64,000 nucleotides of DNA from the NCBI GenBank assembly GCA_041984885.1, contig JBHIXH010000006.1, positions 1-64,000 of the forward strand, given 5' to 3'. Positions 29,441-38,324 of this stretch are shown in pieces (positions within the stretch are counted from its first letter, which is position 1; each line of letters begins with the position of its first letter). The position numbers and the translations under genes were made by a program. The notes beneath the pieces are model-generated. The model was not told where the DNA came from. It was given only the letters and a program-made list of their open reading frames with translations, and made no database searches. The stretch comes from UBA4486 sp041984885 (lineage in GTDB: Bacteria > Pseudomonadota > Gammaproteobacteria > Eutrophobiales > Eutrophobiaceae).

Positions 29441-30148
29441 TCAGGCAATCAACACCTCTTTCACTTTATTCTGTTTCATCTTGATGATTTGGAACGGTTC
29501 GGCGAGTTGGCTGTAACGTTCGTGTTGCGACAGTTTTTCGATGTATTTACAGATGTACGTGATCGCGCCGATCGTGAGCGTGGTGACGTTGTCGAGGTTC
29601 GTGACCACCTTGTTACAACTGTCGTTGATCTGCATCATGATCGTCATCGCATTTTCGCTCATCTCGGCTTTATGCATTTCGGTAATCGTTTCTTCACCGT
29701 GCAGCTTGCCCATGATGCCGGACAGCACCGGGACTTTTTCTTTAATTACGCCGTTCAGCATATCGAGATTCGATTGAATCTCGCTGATGCAGTTTTCCAG
29801 GCGGGTTTCGAGCAAAGCGACGTTATTGCGGACTTTTTCCAGCGAGATATTACCGACGGACTCCGGTAGTGCGTATTTCTTGCCGTCCGTGATCTCCTTG
29901 ATCTTCGGGATGTCACTCTCGAACAGGCGGATGACGGTATAGACCTTTTCCAGTTCTTCTTGCTGGTTCAGCGCCGAGCCGAGTTCCTCGAACTTGACCA
30001 TCAGGTTGGCGATGCTTGTCTTCAGCTCCTTGATCTTGTCGGCGCGACTGGCCATCACAGTGATGTCGTCCGAGCTTTCCTGCATCAGGTCGATCAGCTT
30101 GAGGATGACGCCACAGCGATCGAGGATGTCGGTCTGAATATTGAACAC
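29441..30148 (-). CDS. Hypothetical helical coiled-coil protein
   Basis: 235 residues, no signal peptide or membrane segment; almost entirely predicted helix with heptad-like stretches (E-E-L-E-K-V-Y-T-V-I-R-L, L-E-N-C-I-S-E-I-Q-S-N-L). I do not recognise the family. The length and helix pattern recall cytoplasmic scaffold or chemotaxis-linked helical bundles, but no catalytic motif is seen. It faces away from yceJ across a 166-bp intergenic stretch. Confidence 0.6.
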   Translation of the reverse strand: MFNIQTDILDRCGVILKLIDLMQESSDDITVMASRADKIKELKTSIANLMVKFEELGSALNQQEELEKVYTVIRLFESDIPKIKEITDGKKYALPESVGNISLEKVRNNVALLETRLENCISEIQSNLDMLNGVIKEKVPVLSGIMGKLHGEETITEMHKAEMSENAMTIMMQINDSCNKVVTNLDNVTTLTIGAITYICKYIEKLSQHERYSQLAEPFQIIKMKQNKVKEVLIA

Positions 30149-30314
30149 GTGTTTTCGGCTCTGAATTCGCTCAGATGTGCCGCCTCCCGTTGCTTTTCTT
30201 ATGCTGACACAGTTTGTTCATTATCCTTTGATATTGTTTTAACTAGAGAAATCAGAACTTTGACGCCGTTTCGATGTCTCTATAACTAGCTAATATTACT
30301 CAATTTTTCCTGTT

Positions 30315-30878
30315 TTGCACATAAAAAACACAGAAAACAGCTTCGGTCTGGTCACGATATTACTGCACTGGTCGATGGCAATATTGATCATCGCCTTGTA
30401 CGTGCTCGGTGAGGTGATGGCAGACCTGGATTATTACAGCAAGTGGTATAACACGTTGCCGTACTGGCACAAGGCGCTCGGGATGATCACGTTCGCGCTG
30501 TTACTGCTGCGTATCGGCTGGGTCGTTGCCAACCCAAAACCACTGGCATTACCGAACTACCTGCGCTGGGAAATCATCTCGGCAAAGCTGGCGCATGTTA
30601 CGTTTTATATTGCACTCGTTGTAATATCCGTCAGCGGCTATTTTATTACGACGGCCAAGGGCGCACCGATTGATCTGTTTGGCTGGTTTGAGATCCCTGC
30701 GCTGACGACGCTGGATACCGACACTGCAAAACTGGCTGGAGACGCACATGAAATATCGGCGACCGTGATCCTGGTATTGTTTGTGTTACATGTGAGTGCC
30801 ACATTGAAACATCACTTTGTCGATAAAGACGTGACGTTTAAACGAATGTTAATTCCGAATGAAGTAAAGGAGAGGTAA
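30315..30878 (+). CDS. Cytochrome b561 (YceJ-like)
   Basis: 187 residues, four membrane helices with heme-ligand histidines in L-L-H-W-S-M, Y-W-H-K-A-L-G, A-H-V-T-F-Y and L-H-V-S-A-T-L-K-H-H. Predicted di-heme quinol-linked electron carrier of the inner membrane. The apparent start is TTG at 30315 without a clear ribosome site. The stop lies two bases from the yceI-like start, the pairing seen as yceJ-yceI in enterobacteria. Confidence 0.88.
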   Translation: MHIKNTENSFGLVTILLHWSMAILIIALYVLGEVMADLDYYSKWYNTLPYWHKALGMITFALLLLRIGWVVANPKPLALPNYLRWEIISAKLAHVTFYIALVVISVSGYFITTAKGAPIDLFGWFEIPALTTLDTDTAKLAGDAHEISATVILVLFVLHVSATLKHHFVDKDVTFKRMLIPNEVKER

Positions 30879-30880
30879 CA

Positions 30881-31450
30881 ATGATCAAGCGTTTTACATT
30901 TTTGATAATCCTGGGGTTGATGTCGTTACCGTTAAGTGCAGCGGAATACCTGATCGACAAGAAAGGCATGCATGCGTTTATCCAGTTCAAGGTGTCGCAT
31001 CTTGGTTACAGCTGGTTATACGGTCGTTTCAACGACTTCGATGGATCGTTTACCTATGACAGTGAGAATCCGGCTGCGGCACAGATAACCGTCAACATAA
31101 ATACGGCCAGTGTTGATTCCAATCATGCCGAACGGGACAAGCATTTGCGTAGTGACGAGTTTCTGCATGTTGATAAATTTCCAAAGTCCCGGTTTGTCAG
31201 TACGTCAATCGTCTTGTACGATGACGGTACCGGTGTGTTAACCGGCGACTTTACGTTACGTGGTGTGACGAAGCCGCTCACAATCGACATCAAGTTTATC
31301 GGTGAGGGTGATGACCCCTGGGGTGGCTATCGCGCCGGTTTTGAAGGCAGCACGAAGCTGGCGTTGGCCGATTATGGTATTGTCAGGGACCTTGGTCCGA
31401 CCGCGAAAGAAGTCGAGTTGTTTTTCTCAATTGAAGGCATTCGCCAATAA
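30881..31450 (+). CDS. YceI-family periplasmic protein
   Basis: 189 residues with a Sec signal peptide (cleavage after L-S-A-A near 21). Lipocalin-like beta-barrel features: H-A-F-I-Q-F-K-V-S-H-L-G, D-F-D-G-S-F, D-K-H-L-R-S-D-E-F-L and G-D-F-T-L-R-G-V-T-K-P. The family binds polyisoprenoid lipids. AAAGGAGAGG provides the ribosome site. Operon with the cytochrome b561 gene. Confidence 0.9.
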   Translation: MIKRFTFLIILGLMSLPLSAAEYLIDKKGMHAFIQFKVSHLGYSWLYGRFNDFDGSFTYDSENPAAAQITVNINTASVDSNHAERDKHLRSDEFLHVDKFPKSRFVSTSIVLYDDGTGVLTGDFTLRGVTKPLTIDIKFIGEGDDPWGGYRAGFEGSTKLALADYGIVRDLGPTAKEVELFFSIEGIRQ

Positions 31451-31471
31451 CCGTTTAGGAGTAAATGAACC

Positions 31472-31897
31472 ATGATTCGATCATTGAATATTATAATGCT
31501 ACTCAGTGTGTTTATGTTGTCAACAGCGCAGGCAGCGACGTATACGTGCACGATTAAAAACACACTGAAGTTAAATCAAAACGGCAGTTTCGTTACGCAC
31601 GGTTGGGCGGCAAACTATCAAAACCGGGAATTTACCGTTGATGCAGTGACCGGTCAGGTGTTACGCACGACCGCTTTAAAACAACGTTTGACGAACTTCA
31701 ATAAAGACACCGAGCCGAAGTTGCTGGACCTCGGTCAGGACGACAAACCGTTGCGAGCATTGACGCATTACGCAGAACGCGGTGAGTATGCGCTGCTCGA
31801 GATCGATGACTCGGGTAAATATGCAAACGCGGACAAGAAACCGTTTTTTTATCATACCGATGTCGGTCTGATCCTGACCGGCACCTGCATGGAATAG
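31472..31897 (+). CDS. Hypothetical secreted protein
   Basis: 141 residues with a signal peptide (cleavage after A-Q-A near 23) and two cysteines (Y-T-C-T and the C-terminal G-T-C-M-E) that could form a disulfide. The body is beta-strand-like. I do not recognise the family. It is 21 bases downstream of the YceI-like gene with a ribosome site (TTTAGGAG), so it is probably the third gene of that operon. Confidence 0.65.
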   Translation: MIRSLNIIMLLSVFMLSTAQAATYTCTIKNTLKLNQNGSFVTHGWAANYQNREFTVDAVTGQVLRTTALKQRLTNFNKDTEPKLLDLGQDDKPLRALTHYAERGEYALLEIDDSGKYANADKKPFFYHTDVGLILTGTCME

Positions 31898-31905
31898 ACG
31901 CCGGA

Positions 31906-32166
31906 CTATTTGTGCTCGTTATCCGGTGGTTCGTTGATCACTTCCCCTTCGATCGTGTGACCGTCCTCGACTTTTTCGGCTTTTTCCTTTTTCCAGTTCG
32001 CCAGCAGTACGGTTAACAGGCCGAGCAGGATTTCATCCACGAACGGAATAAAGTCGGGAATAATCAGGTCGAGCAGGAACAGTCCGCCAATCAGGAAAAA
32101 CAATTGCTTGTGCTTCAGGTTATCGGCAAATACGAGTAAGGCAGAAATAATCGTGACGTTTTTCAT
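31906..32166 (-). CDS. Small membrane protein, DUF6116-like
   Basis: 86 residues with one hydrophobic hairpin: F-F-L-I-G-G-L-F-L-L-D-L-I-I-P-D-F-I-P-F-V-D-E-I-L-L-G-L. The D-x-I-P-D-x-I-P-F-V-D-E-I-L-L-G core resembles a small uncharacterised family I know as DUF6116; the P-D-F-I-P element is shared with DUF1232. Acidic cytoplasmic tail. It ends nine bases from the convergent secreted-protein gene and follows another membrane-protein gene. Function unknown. Confidence 0.6.
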   Translation of the reverse strand: MKNVTIISALLVFADNLKHKQLFFLIGGLFLLDLIIPDFIPFVDEILLGLLTVLLANWKKEKAEKVEDGHTIEGEVINEPPDNEHK

Positions 32167-32169
32167 TGG

Positions 32170-32556
32170 CTAGCGTTGGCCGGTCATGACCAGGAAGATG
32201 TCGCGCACATCAAAGACCAGGCTGATCGCAATCGTAGCTACCAGCAACACCAGGTAGACACCATAGGGGGTGTTCGGCCGTGTCTGCTTTTTTATAAATT
32301 CAAACGTAATTAAATAGATGAGTAGCGGCGCCCAGACGATCAAATGCGAGATGCCGAGCAGGTGTACCTGTTGTGTTTGTTGAAAGATAAAAACGGCGAT
32401 TGGCAGCGTCAGTACGAAGGCGGCGAGAATAAAACGCGCCGAGACATGCTGCCAGGTAAATAATACGCTGGTGACAAAGATGACAAACATCCAGTTTGTC
32501 CAGAGTTTAACAGTCGGTGAAATCGCCGCGTTCACGGCTGCGCTCATTTCTTCCAT
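32170..32556 (-). CDS. Hypothetical four-helix membrane protein
   Basis: 128 residues with four probable membrane helices (about 20-37, 43-60, 68-87, 99-118) and no recognisable catalytic motif. Placed between a Rieske oxygenase gene 21 bases upstream and the small DUF6116-like gene three bases downstream on the same strand, so the three probably form a transcript. Family not recognised. Confidence 0.6.
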   Translation of the reverse strand: MEEMSAAVNAAISPTVKLWTNWMFVIFVTSVLFTWQHVSARFILAAFVLTLPIAVFIFQQTQQVHLLGISHLIVWAPLLIYLITFEFIKKQTRPNTPYGVYLVLLVATIAISLVFDVRDIFLVMTGQR

Positions 32557-32577
32557 TCTGTTTTCCCTTTTTATGAC

Positions 32578-33657
32578 TTACACATTGTCAGGTTGCATGG
32601 GAATGCCCTTGCGAATCAATAGATCGCGTACGCGTTGAATCACTTTAAAGATTTCCTGGTTCCAGTCTTCGCCCTGCGCATCAAATGCGGCCTGCTCCAT
32701 CTCGACCACCCAGCGGTCTTCATTAAAAATGCCGTTGGTGAAATAGATCAGGAACGGCCAGAGCAGGTTTAACAATCCGGGAATACCCGGCTTGCGTACG
32801 TTGATCAGGCCAAACGTGTGGTTTTGGCGTTGTTGCCTGTCGATCGGAACATACGTGATCCACAGGTCGAGCGCCGGATGTTCACTTCCAGCGGTCCAGA
32901 ATTTCAGGATCTGATACGGGTACTCGGTACGCACCGTCATCAGGTCCTTTGATTCTTTTTTCTTGTCTTTCATACGACTCAACATGACTTTCTCGCCGAT
33001 TGGTTGTCGACCTTCGCGTTCAAACGAGTAATCGACCTCGACATAGTTATCGCCCTCGCGCAGGTCGAGAAATTTTGCCGTGATGTTGGCCATGATGCGC
33101 CGGTGTAAAAACTGATGATTCATGTCCATCAGGTTTTCATGCAGGAACGAGTAATGGCAATCGACCGTATGATCCAGGTAACGGGTTTTGTATTCGCCGG
33201 TTTTCCATGAGGGTATGTCCGGGAAGTCGACGAAAGCCGCCTTGTCCGCATCGCCGGGAAACACAAAGATCATTCCATAATCTTCGCGGCACGGATAACT
33301 GCGTACACCGCGCGGCATCTGTTTACTCTCGCCGACATACGGGATATTGATGCATTTGCCGCTGCAGTTATAGATCCAGCCGTGATAACAGCATTGAATG
33401 TTGTCACCGTTGACGACGCCCTGGCTGAGTGGAACCTGTCGATGTGCACAGCGGTCTTCGAGTGCGAACAGCTTGCCGCTTTTCGTACGTACGATGACAA
33501 TTGGTTCGCCGGCGAATGTTACGCGCGTCGCCTTGCCGGCCTTTAATTTTTTTGCGGCAAGCAGCGGATACCAGTGATCTGGATGCGCTGCCGTTTTGCG
33601 TAAATCACGCACCGGTTTGCTGGTTGTAATTGAAGGTGCAGCCTCAGCTAAAGTCAT
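32578..33657 (-). CDS. Rieske [2Fe-2S] non-heme iron oxygenase, alpha subunit
   Basis: 359 residues. The Rieske motif C-A-H-R-Q-V-P-L and C-C-Y-H-G-W is complete (C-x-H and C-x2-H). The mononuclear-iron region is H-E-N-L-M-D-M-N-H-Q-F-L-H, with the D-x2-H-x4-H spacing of this superfamily. It resembles the vanillate demethylase / pheophorbide oxygenase type rather than the large dioxygenases. No reductase is adjacent, so electrons must come from elsewhere. The substrate cannot be inferred. Confidence 0.82.
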   Translation of the reverse strand: MTLAEAAPSITTSKPVRDLRKTAAHPDHWYPLLAAKKLKAGKATRVTFAGEPIVIVRTKSGKLFALEDRCAHRQVPLSQGVVNGDNIQCCYHGWIYNCSGKCINIPYVGESKQMPRGVRSYPCREDYGMIFVFPGDADKAAFVDFPDIPSWKTGEYKTRYLDHTVDCHYSFLHENLMDMNHQFLHRRIMANITAKFLDLREGDNYVEVDYSFEREGRQPIGEKVMLSRMKDKKKESKDLMTVRTEYPYQILKFWTAGSEHPALDLWITYVPIDRQQRQNHTFGLINVRKPGIPGLLNLLWPFLIYFTNGIFNEDRWVVEMEQAAFDAQGEDWNQEIFKVIQRVRDLLIRKGIPMQPDNV

Positions 33658-33827
33658 GCCGGATTTCCTGTTATGGGTTTTGAATTCGGAACAAATGTAT
33701 TGTTATTAGCTATTTGGAGTCGATTACAGTCTGCCGGTTCCGGCTGGACAAGACCCGATCAAAATAGGATTCTAACGCGAATCACGTTATCATTAATGTT
33801 AATAATTTCTCATAAAAACAATCAATT

Positions 33828-34898
33828 ATGTCTCACCCCCCGTTACAGAATGATCGCCTGATACGCGCTTTGTTGCGTCAACCGGTCGATCGTACACCGG
33901 TCTGGATCATGCGGCAGGCCGGCCGTTATTTACCCGAATATCGCGCCACGCGGGCGAAGGCGGGCAACTTCATGACACTGTGTACGACACCGGAACTGGC
34001 CTGTGAGGTGACGTTACAGCCACTGGAACGCTTCCCGCTGGATGCGGCGATTTTATTTTCCGACATCCTGACGATTCCGGATGCAATGGGGCTGGGACTA
34101 TCCGTGATCGAGCAACAGGGCCCCGTGTTTGAGAAAACCATTCGCACGGCAGACGACCTAGACAGGATCGGCGTGCCGGACCCGGAAGACGATCTCGACT
34201 ATGTCATGAACGCGGTGCGTTTGATCCGCAAGGAGCTGGATGGGCGTGTGCCGTTGATCGGTTTTTCCGGTAGTCCCTGGACACTGGCAACCTACATGGT
34301 CGAGGGCAAATCCAGCAAGAACCACGCAATCGTGAAAGCCATGTTGTATGACGATGCCGCCTTGCTGCATCGCCTGCTTGATCTGTTGGCGGAATCGGTA
34401 ACGGCGTATCTGAACGCCCAGATCCAGGCTGGCGCACAGGCCGTCATGCTGTTTGATACCTGGGGAGGATTATTGACGACGGCGGCCTACAAGGAGTTCT
34501 CATTAAATTACATGCAGAAGATCGTGCAAGGGTTACAACGGGAACACGAGGGCAACCCGGTTCCAGTGACACTGTTTACCAAGGGGGGCGCACACTGGGC
34601 GAAAGAGATAGCGGCAACCGGTTGTGACGCGATCGGTGTTGACTGGACCACCGAGCTCGCCGATGTGCGTGCATTAACCGAGGATAGCGTGGCGCTGCAG
34701 GGCAACCTCGATCCTGCCGTGTTGTATTCAGCCGCGGCCAATATCGAACAGGAAGTCACCCGCGTGCTTGACAGTTATGGTATAGGCCACGGTCATGTGT
34801 TTAACCTGGGTCATGGTATCCACCCGCAGATAAACCCGGACCATGTCGCAGTCATGGTTGAAGCCGTGCAACGGTTAAGCGAACCGTATCACCGCTAA
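33828..34898 (+). CDS. hemE: Uroporphyrinogen decarboxylase
   Basis: Decarboxylates uroporphyrinogen III to coproporphyrinogen III in heme synthesis. 356 residues; signature P-V-W-I-M-R-Q-A-G-R-Y-L-P-E-Y-R at the N-terminus, G-F-S-G-S-P-W-T-L-A-T-Y-M, and the C-terminal N-L-G-H-G-I. In Pseudomonas hemE directly follows gltD; here about 5.7 kb of other genes intervenes. The 170 bp before it are non-coding. Confidence 0.97.
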   Translation: MSHPPLQNDRLIRALLRQPVDRTPVWIMRQAGRYLPEYRATRAKAGNFMTLCTTPELACEVTLQPLERFPLDAAILFSDILTIPDAMGLGLSVIEQQGPVFEKTIRTADDLDRIGVPDPEDDLDYVMNAVRLIRKELDGRVPLIGFSGSPWTLATYMVEGKSSKNHAIVKAMLYDDAALLHRLLDLLAESVTAYLNAQIQAGAQAVMLFDTWGGLLTTAAYKEFSLNYMQKIVQGLQREHEGNPVPVTLFTKGGAHWAKEIAATGCDAIGVDWTTELADVRALTEDSVALQGNLDPAVLYSAAANIEQEVTRVLDSYGIGHGHVFNLGHGIHPQINPDHVAVMVEAVQRLSEPYHR

Positions 34899-34926
34899 TG
34901 GTTTTGCCGGGCTTTTACACGCTTAC

Positions 34927-35832
34927 ATGAAAGACAGGCTGCTGCTCGTCATCAAGGGCTTTTGCATGGGTGCAGCCGACGTGGTGCCCGGCGTCAGTGG
35001 CGGCACAATGGCGTTGATCCTGGGCATTTATCAACGCCTCATTGATGCAATCAAGTCGTTTGACCTGGTCTGGCTGCAATCATTTTTTCGTCTCGATCTC
35101 GGGCAAGTGCTACAACGTCCGCACCTGGCATTTATTATCCCGTTGTTTCTCGGCATAGGCAGCGCATTGATCTTTTTTACGCGCATCGTGCCGTTACCGG
35201 TATATATCAGGACACACCCGGAGTATGTGTACGGACTGTTTTTTGGTTTGATACTCGGTTCAATCCTGGTACTGATTATTGACTTAAAAAAACCGGCACT
35301 GCAGGATTTGGTCGCAATTTTTTTCGGCACGATTTCCGGACTGTATGTGTTCAACCTGGTACCGGCGACTACGCCGGACGATGCCTGGTTTATCTTTATT
35401 AGCGGTGCCGTCGCCATCAGCGCGATGATCCTGCCGGGGATCTCCGGCTCATTCATCCTGTTAATGATGAAAAAATACGCCTACATCATGGATGGTATCG
35501 GCCATTTAAACCTGATGATCATATTGCCGTTTGGTCTGGGCGTCGTCGTCGGTTTGATATTATTCAGTCGGGTGCTGTCCTGGTTGCTGGCAAGGTATTA
35601 CAAACCAACACTGTTATTTATTATCGGCCTGTTAGTTGCCTCATTATCTGTCATCTGGCCGTTTCAACAGCGCAGTTACACGTCGGTCAGGGGCAAGGAA
35701 TACCTGATTGACAGTACCGCCTACCTGCCGGATTCGTTCTCGTCGGTAGTGCTTGTGTCGACGCTGCTGATCGGCGTCGGTTTTCTCATCGTGGTGTTTG
35801 TGCACTGGCTGGCGCACCGTAAAAGGGCGTAA
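34927..35832 (+). CDS. DUF368 / PopT-type polyprenyl-phosphate flippase
   Basis: 301 residues, about eight membrane helices. The duplicated family signature is present as D-V-V-P-G-V-S-G-G-T-M-A-L and I-L-P-G-I-S-G-S-F-I-L. DUF368 (PopT) proteins recycle undecaprenyl phosphate across the inner membrane, complementing DedA-type UptA. 28 bases after hemE, perhaps co-transcribed. The role is taken from the family. Confidence 0.85.
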   Translation: MKDRLLLVIKGFCMGAADVVPGVSGGTMALILGIYQRLIDAIKSFDLVWLQSFFRLDLGQVLQRPHLAFIIPLFLGIGSALIFFTRIVPLPVYIRTHPEYVYGLFFGLILGSILVLIIDLKKPALQDLVAIFFGTISGLYVFNLVPATTPDDAWFIFISGAVAISAMILPGISGSFILLMMKKYAYIMDGIGHLNLMIILPFGLGVVVGLILFSRVLSWLLARYYKPTLLFIIGLLVASLSVIWPFQQRSYTSVRGKEYLIDSTAYLPDSFSSVVLVSTLLIGVGFLIVVFVHWLAHRKRA

Positions 35833-35882
35833 AATACCAGCATTCAGCTGTGATCGCGTATAACGACTAAAAGGTAACGCAA

Positions 35883-38324
35883 TTGCCAATATCAGAAATC
35901 GTCTTGATCGTTATGGGGCTGCTGACCGTAGCGATGATTGTTGCGGGCATTTGTCGCAACATCCCGATCCCGTATACGGTCATTCTCGTCATCCTCGGCA
36001 TTGGTTTCGGTCACCTCGGACGTCAGTACGAAGTATTCCATGATCTGCTGACTTTTCAGTTAACGCCGGAGCTGGTTCTGTTTCTGTTTTTACCGGCGCT
36101 GATCTTTGAGTCCGCGTTTAACCTTGATGCGCGCAAGTTATTAAAAGACATCGCCCCGATAATGATCCTGGCGATCCCGGCATTGCTGATATCAACGTTT
36201 GTTATCGGTGTCGGTCTCTGGCTGGTGCTGCCCATCAGTTTTATCCTGGCACTGTTATTCGGCGCATTGATTTCTGCTACTGATCCGGTTGCAGTTGTTG
36301 CCCTGTTTAAAGAGGTCGGTGCACCACAGCGTTTGACCGTGCTGGTCGAAGGCGAGTCTTTATTAAACGACGCCACCGCCATCGTGATATTCAATATTAT
36401 CCTGGTAATGGCAATCGGTGGTGCGGCCTTCACCGCGGCCGATGTCGGTCTTGCCGTCATTGAATTCTTCCGCGTGTTTATCGGCGGTATTCTTGTCGGT
36501 TTTCTCATCGCAGTTGTATTGAGCGAGTTACTGTTTCGTATGCAGGTGGGCGTGAGTGCCTACCTGATCATGTCAATTGTGCTCGCCTATGCCAGTTTTG
36601 CCATTGCCGAGCATGAGCTGCATGTCTCCGGTGTCATGGCCGTGGTTGCCTCGGCGATCACAATGGGCGTATTCGGCGTCAGCCGCATACCACAGACAGC
36701 GACGCATCTGGTCAAGGAGACCTGGGATGTGATCGCACTGGTGTTTAACTCGTTGCTATTTCTGCTGGTTGGTCTATCGGTGGATGTCGCTTCCCTGTTC
36801 GGCCATGTCGATGCAATTCTGTTCGGTGTGTTGTTTGTATTGCTGGCACGTGCCGCTTCGGTTTATACGATGGTGCCGGCAACAATTAAGGTGTTTGGCC
36901 TGCCACACGTGACGATGGGTGAGCGGCATATCATGTGGTGGGGAGGATTAAAAGGCGGGCTGGCAATCGCCATCGTGCTCTCGATCCCGCTCGATATGCC
37001 GGGACGTGAGATGTTATTGAATATGACGCTGGGCGTGGTCATGTTTTCACTGCTGGTGAATGCACCGACGATTCGACCCTTGATGCACAAACTTGGCATC
37101 GACAGGCTGACCGACGATGAACGTTCCGAATTAAGACATGCGCTGGTCAATGCACAGCATCATGCAGAGGACATTCTGCAACGGTTGCATAATATCGGTT
37201 TAATCAGCACCAGCACACGCCAGCTGATCCAGAAGAAAAACAAGCAGATTTTCTCGACTGTCGATGTGGGCGGAGGGGATTACACGCAGGATGTTCGGCA
37301 TATCTACATCACTGCGTTAAGGGTTGAACTGGAAGAAAACAAGTTTCTGTATGACATCGGGTTGATCCAGCATTACACCTACCTTGATATAAAGAATACG
37401 TTACAAAGGGACCGCGATACCTGGTTGTCTGATCCTAACAAGCACATGCTTGAAAAAGAGGTATCAAGAAAAAGCCTGTTTTTACAAATTGAGACGATAC
37501 TGATCAAACGCATGCGAGAGATGGACCTGGTTGCCGGTTTATTATCCCGCTATCAATACCTGCGTCTTTCACAACGTCTGCAACGTGATCTGGCCGGCGT
37601 ACTGATCGCCAGTGCTGTGCTGGAGATGTTGAAAAATGACGATCATTTTCTTGAAGAACATAAACAGAAAGTCATGCAGATTTATGCAAAACGTCTGCAA
37701 CGCCGCAAGGAAAGGCTGGAAGAAATATCCGGCGAATACCCGGATTTTTACCTGCGTTTTGAAACCCGCCTGTTCACCAAGGTCGGACTGATAGCAGCCG
37801 GACATTACGCCGAGCAGGCATTCCAGCATGGCGAGATAGGTGCGAAAGCATTTTCCCGGATTGAACGCACGGTACGAGAGGCAACAAACCAGTTGCCGAA
37901 GATTTCAAACCCGGTTCCGAAAATGAAACCAAGCGATTTGATTGGTACGGTGCCACTATTAAACGGCCTGTCCGATACCGTGCTCGAGCGCTTGTCGAAA
38001 CATGCCCAACCGGTCACTTTCCTGGCCGGTGATGAGGTTATCGGTGAAGGTGAACGCGGTGATGCGCTCTACATTATCAGTAGCGGTGTAGTCACGGTCA
38101 GTCGTGCTGGCGATGAGAAACCGATCGCAGAATTACGCGCCGGCGATTTTTTTGGCGAAATGGCCTTACTCGGTGATCAAAAGCGAACGGCGACAGTCTG
38201 TGCGAAAGCACCGTCGACATTATTACGGCTACGCCGCAAGGACGTGCTGGACCTCGCCAACGATGATCCGGAATTGAAGCTGCGCCTGGAGCAGGCACAG
38301 CGTAGCCGCAACGAGCGAGACTAG
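35883..38324 (+). CDS. CPA1-type Na+/H+ antiporter with C-terminal cyclic-nucleotide-binding domain
   Basis: 813 residues from a TTG start. N-terminal transport domain of about 400 residues with roughly 12 helices; N-D-x-T motif in E-S-L-L-N-D-A-T-A-I-V and S-A-T-D-P-V-A-V-V. A long soluble helical region (about 420-670) leads to a cyclic-nucleotide-binding domain with G-E-G-E-R-G-D-A-L-Y, G-D-F-F-G-E-M-A-L-L and R-T-A-T-V, keeping the Glu and Arg that contact the ring phosphate. The stop codon shares the palindrome CTAG with the convergent lnt stop. Confidence 0.88.
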   Translation: MPISEIVLIVMGLLTVAMIVAGICRNIPIPYTVILVILGIGFGHLGRQYEVFHDLLTFQLTPELVLFLFLPALIFESAFNLDARKLLKDIAPIMILAIPALLISTFVIGVGLWLVLPISFILALLFGALISATDPVAVVALFKEVGAPQRLTVLVEGESLLNDATAIVIFNIILVMAIGGAAFTAADVGLAVIEFFRVFIGGILVGFLIAVVLSELLFRMQVGVSAYLIMSIVLAYASFAIAEHELHVSGVMAVVASAITMGVFGVSRIPQTATHLVKETWDVIALVFNSLLFLLVGLSVDVASLFGHVDAILFGVLFVLLARAASVYTMVPATIKVFGLPHVTMGERHIMWWGGLKGGLAIAIVLSIPLDMPGREMLLNMTLGVVMFSLLVNAPTIRPLMHKLGIDRLTDDERSELRHALVNAQHHAEDILQRLHNIGLISTSTRQLIQKKNKQIFSTVDVGGGDYTQDVRHIYITALRVELEENKFLYDIGLIQHYTYLDIKNTLQRDRDTWLSDPNKHMLEKEVSRKSLFLQIETILIKRMREMDLVAGLLSRYQYLRLSQRLQRDLAGVLIASAVLEMLKNDDHFLEEHKQKVMQIYAKRLQRRKERLEEISGEYPDFYLRFETRLFTKVGLIAAGHYAEQAFQHGEIGAKAFSRIERTVREATNQLPKISNPVPKMKPSDLIGTVPLLNGLSDTVLERLSKHAQPVTFLAGDEVIGEGERGDALYIISSGVVTVSRAGDEKPIAELRAGDFFGEMALLGDQKRTATVCAKAPSTLLRLRRKDVLDLANDDPELKLRLEQAQRSRNERD

